A stretch of DNA of 64,000 nt from assembly GCA_018697195.1 (NCBI GenBank), contig CM031879.1:29020473-29084472 (forward strand). Direction: 5' to 3'. The DNA is from Certhia americana. Taxonomy: Eukaryota > Chordata > Aves > Passeriformes > Certhiidae. Positions 37,090 through 46,882 of the stretch are shown here, one piece after another. A model generated the notes under the pieces. It did not search any database. It worked only from the letters and a program-made list of their open reading frames with translations, and was not told where the DNA came from. Made by a program: the position numbers and the translations under genes. Position 1 is the first letter of the stretch; every line of letters begins with the position of its first letter.

Positions 37090-40000
37090 ATAAATTCAAG
37101 CATAAAATCAAAATGAAAAAAAAAATCTGTTTGCTCACAACACCTGCATGATGCAAATCTCAAAATGATACTTGCTTATTTTTCCATGGTCTGGTTTGTT
37201 CTTTTAAGTCGAATAGACAACAGCAAGACATGACTGATTATGAGGACCACTCTTAAAACTGCAATAGTGTCCCAAACACACTGACAATATTATAAGGGAA
37301 CAAACTTATCAAGGACCTGTGGGAAGATGTCCTTCACAGTGGAGGTAAAAATGCTGATGTGATATTAGAGGATTTCCTGTGATTCACAGGCACTATTATG
37401 TAACAATAAACAGCAAACATTAGCAAAAAACTTTAACAAATTATTTGGCTTATTTATACTTATCTTTCACCTTATTTGATTGCCCTGAATGTTTTACTAC
37501 TTGACTATTTGATAGTTAAATATTGAACTTTCCTACAAGCCCTTGTGTAAATTTAACTTTACATTTATGAAATACACCGTGTTTTTAAGAGGTGAGTATT
37601 TACATCCAGAAATATTGCCTGCTTAGGCGAGAAAAGAAAAACCACAGCGTTACCTTGAGCAATGACAGCAGTAGAGATCAAATGTAGCCCAGCAGTGTCT
37701 TCTACCCCTTGAAGTCTCAGCCCAGCCTTGAGTCCATGCTGGGGCATACACTGTGCTCTCTCTTCTGTAGCTTGACTTCAGCATGAAAAGTACTTGTGTG
37801 GATAAACCAGGGCAAAATTAAGATAGGACTACATAGTGTGCTGGAAAGCATATCTGCTTTGTTGGTCAGCAGACACATATTTTTCTACTTACTCTTGATA
37901 TAATCACAGAGAAATCTGTACAAGAAACCTGTAGATTTAAAAGTTGTCAGGAGTAATTTCTTTTTTATTTTTAATAATTAATAAGATTTAGGAAATATAA
38001 CCTGCTCGTAGATATTCCACTGCACAACCATGCTAAATGAATTCTTATGTGTTTATATATACACTGTTTGGTCACACTTGATTTCTATTTTAGTAGAAAT
38101 TATTTATATAAAATAATTTTTTTACTGAAAAATATACCTTTGTGTTGGAAAACCAAATGTAGAAGTGAAATTAACCAAATAACAGAAATTTACCCTATGG
38201 GTGGAACAAAAAAATATTTCTTATTTTATATTTTTAATAAACTATTTACAAATTAATCAGAAGCAAAAATCATTTGGAGAAACTGGTAACAGAGCTAAAA
38301 ATAAATGTATGCTTAACATACATTTACATATGTTTTGCAGCCTGCTACAGGCAGTGTATTAACTAAGACACAAACTTTAATTAATATAGATATTGTACAT
38401 TATTCACCCATTCTAGCAGTCATCTGAATTTGCAGCTGTCTTTGCATAAAAAATTTAATCTATTTATGCAGGAATGAAATAGTGTGAAAAAACCACTGAT
38501 ATAATATAATTTCGCATAACATATTAATGAGAAATTATCATCAATACAAATCTAATCATTAAGGAAACAACTCAACAGAAAAATAAAGAGAAAATAGAGC
38601 AGCTGACAAAACCAGTAATGTGGGTTTATAAGATTTGTACAATTGTGTTTGTCTTTTGGTTTAATTACAAGGTAAAATATTATATACATCATTTTTATTG
38701 AGCTGGAAGGAGAGCTTTGCTCAATATATTGTACAAATTAATAAGTTTTCCTTGAATTTCTATGTGTTTGTCATTAAGAAAATATACTCCTGAGGTTATG
38801 GTTGTGATTTACAGCAAAAAAATCTAATCAGATAATTTCTTAAAAAGTTATGTTATATTGTGTCTGTTAATATTTATGGAACAAATAAATCATGCTCTGG
38901 AATTTTGCAGTAGAGGATCTCTGTAGTGTAGAGTCACTGTGAAAGCTGCATTGATCACAATGAAGAAGGTACAAAATGCTTATCTATACTTACTAAACAA
39001 GATAACAGCATACAAAAATATTAAAGCTGCATTATTCCTCATTTCCCCAACCCTTTCCAGTTTGTTTAGCATCAAAGGTGGTCCTTTTCTGTGCTCTTAG
39101 TGATTAATTTTTCATTTCCAGACCAATGGCATATATGTTTTCAACCTATTAAAAAGTCTTTAATTCCAACCTCACATATTTTTCTGCAATACTATTGATA
39201 AACATTATCTGAATAGTGCAGCTCTGAATTCTTGGAAATTTTTTTTTTCTTGAACAACAACCACTAGAAAAAACAGGATATATTTTTCCAGAGAAAGATT
39301 TATCAAATATATATCCCCTTTGATTACAACAGTGTTTAGTGACAAATATGGATCCTGAATCCAAAATAAAAATATGTAAAATGACATTTTATCATATTTC
39401 CATTCAGCATCACCTATAGTTCACATTCTAGGTACAAAAGTAACATGAGAATTAAAATGCTAGACAAAACATATGAATACATTTCATTAAAAATTGGCCT
39501 CAATTTCATGAGATGATTTCCCTACACTTTTATTTATCAAAATAATTGGAGACACAATGCTTTTTTCAAAGTGCATTTTCTAAACATCACTTTTGCCTTG
39601 AAGTTTGACTAATGACTAAACATTTAAAATTAACCCCTTAGGTTTGTTTTAGTGTGAAATATTCCTGGGATCAAAGGGTGATTTGGCATACCAATGGACG
39701 GAGGTGGGTAAGGCTGTGTTGGGAACATCTGTGAGATTCATTTTGGCTGGTGCCAAACATTCAGTTCTTGTGCAGCTCTTGGTGGAGGTAGAATCTGGGT
39801 GGAAGATGCTTGGAGATTAGTGGAAGTACCATGCCAATCACCTTGTCTGAGAGCTGAGAGAGACTTGTTGCTCTGGGTAACTTCTGCACAACAGAACACT
39901 ACCATCAGTGGATAAGGAACTATCTCTAGTTCAAGGGAATTCTATGGTTGGAAAATTCTTGAAGAAAATATTCTTCTTTTGTTCAAAAAGCAATTTTGAA

Positions 40001-40321
40001 GGGAAGTTTAAGGACCCTTCCTTATCTTGAGTATCTTGGGAAAACTAGAAACCTTTGGAAAATAAAAATTTACCCTATGCCAGGATATTAACACTTTATT
40101 GAGGCAGGGGCTGTTCCTGTGCTTCTGTCTGATGGGAAATTCTGTGCAAAGTTATTTTTGGTGATTCATTTTTGAAAGGCCAAATTATTTTTCAGCATGT
40201 ATAGTCCAAGCAAGACTGCAAGTGTTTAATAAGTAATTAAAACCTACATAAAAGATGAGACCTTGGAGATATAACTGATTCCTCACAAAATGTTTTATTA
40301 ATTGAAAGGCTAACCAAATTG
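37090..40321. other. Unique, very AT-rich noncoding stretch
   Basis: No genes or repeat families were seen. 38270-38900 is very AT-rich with many TAAT/ATTA cores of the homeodomain type. About 39670-39950 is GC-richer and unassigned. Confidence 0.45.
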
Positions 40322-40612
40322 TTAGACTGTATGAATATCTACAGGAAGACCAGAACAGCTGTTTAAGATGCTGCATGGGTGATTAAGCACTTGCTTTTCC
40401 TGTTCCACTATGTCAAGGTCAAAGCTGTTGTCCTCACCCCCAAGTCCTGTTGCAAATGTTTTAAGATTTAGTTCCTTTTTGCCTGCCTTACGCCTTCCAA
40501 TTTTATTGTCTCTCTGAGGTCTCATCTGCTGCCTCCTTTTCCCATGGTCAGCAGTAACCCAGTTAAGACCTGTAAAGCTGCCCTGACAGCTGACAGCTGG
40601 CCAATCCTCCAA
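40322..40612 (-). other. Weak candidate coding fragment or old retrocopy
   Basis: A 96-residue minus-strand frame with charged, protein-like composition: KRRQQMRPQRDNKIGRRKAG followed by a more acidic part (GGEDNSFDLDIVEQEKQ). It has no low-complexity bias. An 'acag|gt' string about 50 bases into the frame could be a splice site. I do not recognise any family. It lies about 150 bases upstream of a plus-strand LTR, so it may be decayed repeat or flanking unique sequence. Confidence 0.15.
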
Positions 40613-40760
40613 AGTGGTGACAAAAGCATATCAGCATATGCTTGACTTCTAGTTTTGTGATACAGTGCATGACTACATCATTGTACCAGTAGTTGTCCTT
40701 TTGTGTTGTAAACAATTTGGGGCTTCTGGGGTAACACATATATTTAATTTCAGACAAGAA

Positions 40761-40766
40761 ACTTCC
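40761..40766. repeat. Target-site duplication ACTTCC (first copy)
   Basis: Hexamer immediately before the LTR start TGTCGG; repeated exactly at 41552-41557. Confidence 0.82.
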
Positions 40767-41551
40767 TGTCGGATTCTGGAATTATGAGGAATATCTCTTT
40801 GCATGTTTGAGAGATTTTAGAATCTCTGACAAAGTTTTTTTAACCTTTGTTCATGGAAAAAGGGCTTTTAGGCTCTGAAATGAAGCAGAGTTTTCAAGAA
40901 TGTGTATTAGATAGTAGAACAGTGTATAGTTTTTTCATAAGGTGAGAATTTTAGATATATGGGGTTTTGGGATGGCAGACAGGTGATGACAAGATAGAGG
41001 TTGGAAAACCAAACATGACTTTTGGTTTTCTTCCTTCTTCTTCCTTGCCTCCATCTTTGGCAGTGAGGTGCCACATTATAGTTGGCTTAGAATAGAGTTT
41101 AACCTTCTAACATAGATAATAGTTATTGGAGTAGAATAAATACTGATTACATAGAATGTAGTATAAATAACCACGCCACCCTGAGGGTGGGAACATTTAA
41201 CATTAGGCATTGGGCATTAGACATTTGAACATTAAGCTTTTGTACTTTGTAGGGGGCATTTTGCATTAGGTATTGGGCATTTGTGCATTTTGTAGTTAGC
41301 TTTGGTATTTGGAGTTTTGTGTTTTGAACTGACCAGCAAGGAAGAACTCTGCAGGTCAGGAACAGAATGTAATGATAAGAAATAATAAACTATGAAGAAA
41401 ACAATAAGAAGAAAAGCCTCATGCACCCTTTCCTTCAAGATCTCTGGCTGGTGAAAGCAAAACTATTTACATTCTCAGAAGAAGAAAAAACAGTCGAACA
41501 GAGACACAACAGAGAAAAACAAAAAAAACCCAATTTTTTATAATTCTGAGA
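40767..41551 (+). mobile_element. Solo LTR, 785 bases, family A copy 2
   Basis: Plus-strand counterpart of the LTR at 23186-23845. It starts TGTCGGATTCTGGAATTATG and ends TTTATAATTCTGAGA. Promoter-like TATAAATAA is at 41162-41170 and the polyadenylation hexamer at 41384-41389, so U3, R and U5 are in the normal order. It is flanked by a perfect ACTTCC duplication. It is 125 bases longer than copy 1, and the excess lies in one block at about 41188-41312, made of degenerate ATTAGGCATTGGGC-like units. There are no retroviral genes beside it. Many substitutions and small indels separate the two copies, so neither insertion is recent. Confidence 0.86.
41188..41312. repeat. Degenerate minisatellite within the LTR
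   Basis: Units related to CATTAGGCATTGGG recur about seven to nine times with variation. The block separates two segments that are adjacent in the sister LTR at 23186-23845, so it arose by local expansion in this copy or was lost in the other. Confidence 0.65.
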
Positions 41552-41557
41552 ACTTCC
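41552..41557. repeat. Target-site duplication ACTTCC (second copy)
   Basis: Exact second copy of 40761-40766, directly after the LTR end. Confidence 0.82.
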
Positions 41558-41669
41558 CAGTAGGAAAATAAATTATTGAGGTTGCAAAGCGAAGGATTCA
41601 AAAGATACAAAACTCATTTGGATCCATTTTCTCAGCAGATTGTATACTTCTGGATGTAGCCTTTTATTA

Positions 41670-41674
<5 letters not shown>

Positions 41675-41699
<25 letters not shown>
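41675..41699. repeat. Homopolymer T(25)
   Basis: Uninterrupted T run; could be the poly(A) tail of a minus-strand retrocopy, but no source sequence is recognisable beside it. Confidence 0.85.
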
Positions 41700-41700
<1 letters not shown>

Positions 41701-43349
41701 CAGTTGGTCCTTTAACTAGTGCTCTGGGCAGATAGAGCTCTGAAGATTGTATAGTAATTCTCTAAAACATTCTTGTTTCACCTTTAGCAATAACTTCAAT
41801 GCATGTGTATGGAATAAGGCAAGAGTTTTGAAACAAGTAGCCAGAGGAGGGCAGATGTCACTACCTTGAAGACCTGGGTGTTTTAAATGGCTGCTACAGG
41901 GCTCCTATATGACATACAGCAAATGACTCAACAAGCAGACTAAATACTCTTATTTTTCCTTATTTTCTGGGTTGCTGGCTTGAGATCTTCACCTGCATGC
42001 AGTTAATACTCCTAGCTTTCTGCCCAGTCAGAGCTTTAGCCACCCAGTGACTGTCATTCCCCATTTCGCCTGTGCTTCTTGCTCCATTTTTGTCCCACTT
42101 TCTGTACCCAGTTCCTGTCTTCTTTTAAAAATCCCCTTTCCAGACTCCTATTTTTCCAGCCTGATCAATTTTTCTTCAATGCCCAGGTCCCACTTCCTTC
42201 CCTCTTCTAATTCTCTCTCCAGTCTCTCTACTTCTTTGTCTTGTTTTCCCTCTCTGCTGTCACACCAGCAGCTTCTTAAGCCACAATTCCTGGATACCCA
42301 GCAGGGACTTGCAATTACATCAGCAGAGCTGCAGGCTTGAGACCTTGTCCAGACCTGGCCTCCCCCACCAAGAATTCTTCTTAAAACTGTGAACAAATTA
42401 AATTATTTCATGCTGAAAGGGAATACTGAAAATGACAGGCAAAACTTGATTAATATATTAATTGTGTTAAAACTGTCATTCAAGACAGATACCACCCAAA
42501 AGAATGAAAAATGATCCTCCTGGCTAGGGCCTCATTTGGTTTTGTTAAGTCAGGATGATCTGGATAGAGGATCAGGGAAGAAAATTTTCCTGGCTACCTG
42601 AGGAATCACCCTATTGGAAATCTAATATCAAAGGCTTGTGCTTATTAAGTACTTATGAAGTATTTTAATCTGACAGTAAACACTCTTACTCATGACATTC
42701 AGAAGACTACAATATTGCCCAGAACTATATGTATATGAATTATATTAATGAAAAATCTATTCATTGAACAATAACCAACTACACTGTAAAGGGAGGAAAA
42801 CTTTCTGTCTGAATTAACACATAAATGTTATTTTGAAGTTAAATGAATATGTGAAACATATATGTTTCACACAATATATCAAGATATGTCTTGATCTGAC
42901 CTCATTACTTTCTGGTAAATGTAGTCCTTAATTTTAAAGCATGTAATCACTCCAAAAAATTAGGCTTATTAGCTTCTTAGTCTGCAGTTGGGCTTAAGTC
43001 ATTTCTCCTCAGCATACAGAAGGATAAAAATGAATTCACGTTGATTACTAATGAGTCAGCAGTATTGAAAAAAATTGCTGTTGTGCAGAGTTAAAGTAAG
43101 AATGGAGCAGAAAGCTGTATTGGGGGTAGGGAAAGTCCAGCTCCTGCCCTAGTTAGGAACCATTCGTTTCTTTCAAATAAGGAGCAGGATGCAGTTGACC
43201 TCCTACACCAGATGGTAAAAGGCAAAAACTTCTCAGTCCACATAGTTTAACCAAATCAGAATCAAAGTGGTTTATTGATTTATTAACAACATGTAATTAA
43301 CCAGCAACCAGTGAACCATGAGAGCAAGATCAATATTTGAAGTGCAACA
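41700..43349. other. Unique stretch with a pyrimidine-rich block
   Basis: About 42040-42262 is strongly C+T-rich on the plus strand and opens long frames on both strands (a Ser/Pro/Leu-rich one and an Arg/Glu-rich one). These are explained by composition. Twin palindromes are listed separately. No gene is recognised. Confidence 0.5.
42850..42895. repeat. Two adjacent palindromes
   Basis: 42850-42871 is a perfect 22-base palindrome with half-site TGTGAAACATA. Six bases later, 42878-42895 is an 18-base palindrome, half-site ATCAAGATA, with one mismatched pair. Both have almost no loop. Confidence 0.75.
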
Positions 43350-43533
43350 GATGAAGCAGTGAGGTTGTGGAGTCTCCCTCGCTGGAGATACTCAAGAACT
43401 GTCTGGACACAATCCCGTGCAGTGTGCTCTGGGATGACCCTGCTTGAGCAGGGAGGTAGGACCAGATGACCCACTGTGTTCCCTTTCAATCTTGCCCATC
43501 CTGTGTTTCTGTGGTTGATTCTGTGATTCTGTT
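43350..43533 (+). mobile_element. CR1 LINE 3' fragment
   Basis: The text 'gtgaggttgtggagtctccctcgctggagatactcaa', then 'ctgtctggacacaatcccgtgcag', 'gaccctgcttgagcaggg', 'ggaccagatgac' and a 3' tail 'ttctgtggttgattctgtgattctg' match the CR1 subfamily that ends in ATTCTGTG repeats. Confidence 0.92.
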
Positions 43534-46376
43534 CTAGTACAAATAGTCATAGCAGTATAGGTTGCATGCATATCCTGTCCCAGGAGTGTGGGTTACACCC
43601 TTGCACACCTCTTCTGGGGGAGACCTGGATGTTCCGGGGCTGAGTGTGCCCCAGTGCTCTCAGCAATATGTTAGTGCAAATGCTCCTGCTAAGTCACCTA
43701 CATGTCCCTGAGGTGTAAGTCCCATGTCCTGTCCCCTGTCCTGTCACCACTAGCTGGAGGCAGGTGCCTCACAGTGTCCATATGGCCTGAGTAGAGGTTG
43801 TGATGCTGGCAAGGCAACTTCTGACAGGTTCACACCAGGGAATTCAATCATTTGCACTTATAGGAAGAGAGGAACATTGTTTGCAGGCCAAAAATCCCAA
43901 AATAAAATAAACAGAAAAGCTCCAGTTTGTTTGCTGAGATGAAAAAATGAAAATGTGTGCTGACATTTTTCATGTCCTGAATTCAAATGATTTTGCCTTC
44001 TATGCATATTTTAACATTTGTCTTTTAACAAAAGCATTCAGTTCTCAGTCACAGTCTCAAATATGTAGCTAGGGATGCCATAAAGTAGCAGTAAATGCTA
44101 TATAAATATTTAGAGACCATCTAGATAGGGAAGTTGAGATGCAGTGAGTTTGAGAGTGAATTTGCAATGCAATAGACTTTCATTAGCAGGTACAAGGAAA
44201 GGTGCTGTGAGCCTCCAAAAAGTACAATAGCAAGCACACTTCATAACTCAGCACTGTAAAGGATACTGCAGTTTCTTAAATCCCACTGACAACGTGATTC
44301 CTTCACATCTTATTTACTGTGAAGGGGACTAAAGCAACAACGGTGATGAGATTTTAATTTAGAAGTACTGGGGAAAATGTATGACTGCAAAAGCTCTAGT
44401 CTGAACATTAAAAATGAAAATAAATCTTTGGTAGCTCAGGAAAGGACAAAATTTTCCATGACTGAAGCCTAACACAGTATGTAACTGTTATTAATTTAAC
44501 TACTGAACAAAAAGATGCAATTTTATGACATCCAGTAGGAGAAAAAACTCACACCTGTTTTGATGATTTCATGGCTCTTATTAGCTACCTAGAAAAAGGA
44601 ATAATCATTGTGGAGGCATCCTGCAGAATAACATTCTCCCAAAGCAACTGGTGATTACAAATTTTCAAATGAAAACATGAAACTCTTTCTGAGGATGTAC
44701 CTGAAATACTTAAATCAAAGCACTATTAGTTTACAGAAAACTTATACAATATATTAAGCAACTGAGTGTGCTTTATTTACAAAACAAACTCATGTAAAGA
44801 CTGTTGCTGACAGAACTGACTAGACTCTTAATGATGGTGACTGCTGTTACCGATAGCAAGTGGAACCATCATCACCATGAACTACTTACATAAACTGTAC
44901 AGATGATATATGTCAGAACCTAGACAACAGATTAGCTTCAATCTGGCACAGCAGTCAACCATGCCTGTATGTTTTCATCATAAGAAACAATCTTTCATGC
45001 ATGGCTTCAACATCAACCTTTTAAGAAGCTGCAGCAAACTGGGGGAAAAGGGATGTGAAAATCAGTGCAGAAACCACAGACAACAAATAATGCTCTGGAT
45101 TCAGTCTGTGGATTACAGCATAGAGTTTGCAAAAAATCTGTGAATGTTTAATTAATCAGGCAACAAATTGAGTGGTACAGCTGAATTTTCTAGTAAGTGG
45201 GGGGAAAAATACTTTAAGCAACCACATGATATGGATTTTGCTGTTCCTGACGTAGCTACTAGAAATGAAGAGGGAGATTTCAGAAAGCTTCACTGATACA
45301 AGAAATGCAATTCTCAACTTTGAGATTTAATGGAAAGCTGTATGAGTACAAATGGCTTCTGCTAAAAACTGCACAATAAAAAAAAGAATCCTGTATTATA
45401 TGAGATAGAGAGTGATTCGGAAAAAATAACAAAATAGAAAGTGCCTACTGGTTAAAATGATAATATTAATACTATTTAAAATGTAATTATGGTGAATATA
45501 AACTTAAAAGTACCCAAAACAGCACAGAGCACTGCCAATACCAGCTCTCTAGTAACAGAAAGACTCACATTTCTCATCCTGACTGTTACACTCTTGCGAA
45601 GTCAAGGGCATTCGGGAAATGAATAAGCATTCGGGAAAAAAAATAAGTATTTTTTAGGGTCAAAGAAGATACAGGAATGGCAACAGTAAAGAAATCACCC
45701 TATACAATTAATCAGAATGAGAAGCCTATATACCCCCTTTGCTGAGGAGAAAATCTGTATTTACTTTATGACTGTGAGGGAAAAGAATTCTGGAAGATCA
45801 ACTTGTTCCATTTTTGAGGCTGTACCATTACTTGTATTCACAATAGGAAAAGTCTATCACTGATTGAAACCTTGGACTACAGACCTTGAGTTCTCTGGGA
45901 GAAAGAAGAGAGCCAGAGCCCAAATCCTGCGTAAATGTCCTCAAATTTTCTGTCCTGGCATAATAGTAAGGCACAGGACAAATTTGTGTGCATAATATGT
46001 TTCATAATTTTTGCTCCATGCCGATCATGCCCAGTCATACATCAAATAAGCTCCCAATTTTACTTCATTTTCAAGAGATCTGTTGATTTCTTTTCCTCAA
46101 TTCATCCTTAGCTTTACATCTGTAGGTAGTGATTTTCATTTCATTCGCCTATAGAAGATAGAAACTGAGTTTATTGATGTTCAGAATGTCTCTTCATGCT
46201 TGCATCTGGCAGCTCATTTTTCACTTTCTTTGCACTGACATGTAAAAAACACAAGGGAAATGGAAGTTTTATACCTTCATAAACTGTACAAAATGCATGG
46301 TGGAGACACAGCAGGTTCTCTGATGTGTTGCCAGTTGCCTTCCAGAATGCAATAAAGAAGTGAGTTTGCACGTAAC
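43534..46376. other. Unique noncoding stretch
   Basis: 43550-43850 is GC-richer and unassigned; the rest is AT-rich. A 19-20 base tandem duplication at 45608-45646 is listed separately. No gene is recognised. Confidence 0.45.
45608..45646. repeat. Direct tandem duplication, 19-20 bases
   Basis: GCATTCGGGAAATGAATAA is followed directly by GCATTCGGGAAAAAAAATAA. The two units differ mainly in the A-rich middle, consistent with replication slippage. Confidence 0.8.
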
Positions 46377-46882
46377 TGTGGTGGCCCCTGTATGCCCACC
46401 TATCACTCACCCTTCCTCAGCAAGACAGGGGAAGAAAATAAGAAGAAAACGTCCTGGATCAAAAAAAGGCAGTTTAGTAAAGAAAAGCAAAAGGCCACAC
46501 AGAGAAGCAAAGTGAAACAAAATTATTTATTCTCTACTTCCCATTAGCAGGTGATGTCCAGCAACTCCTTGGGGAGGAAGGCTTCTCTATGTGTAGTGGT
46601 TACATTGCAAGACAAAAGCCTGCCTCCTCCCTTTCTCTCCCTCTCTTAGCTTTTGTTGGTAGGTTTGGCATCACATGGCATGGATTATCCCTTTGGTCAT
46701 TTTGGATCAGCTGTCTTGCAATCACTCCCAGCAGCTTGTCCACCCCCAGCCTACTGGCCTTTGGAAACGTGGGTGGGAAAAGCCAGCCTTGGTGCTTTGT
46801 AGCACTGCTCAGCTGTAGCCAAGACATTCGTGTGTTGCCAGCACTGTCCTAGCTACACATACAAAGCACAACACTGTAAGGA
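46377..46882 (-). mobile_element. LTR fragment of an avian endogenous retrovirus
   Basis: Matches an LTR type I know as common in birds. On the plus strand it reads TGTGGTGG at the edge, then 'ctatcactcacccttcctcagcaagac', 'ggcagtttagtaaagaaaagc', 'ttattctctacttcccattagcagg', 'ccacccccagcctactggc', 'cactgctcagctgtagccaagac' and 'ctagctacacatacaaagcacaacactgta'. The minus strand carries AGAATAAATAATTTTG as polyadenylation signal (hexamer at 46526-46531), followed by a U5-like C/T-rich part. The usual final segment beyond 46882 (minus-strand 5' end) is absent and I find no target duplication, so this copy is truncated. Its TATA box is degraded. Confidence 0.82.

Noticed and set aside
41232..41438. 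Minus-strand frame with repeated Pro-Asn-Thr-Lys/Cys-Pro-like units
   Set aside because: Read antisense through the minisatellite in the LTR.
42047..42396. Overlapping Ser/Pro-rich and Arg/Glu-rich open frames on opposite strands
   Set aside because: Both are produced by a strand-biased pyrimidine tract; no domain, no start or splice support.
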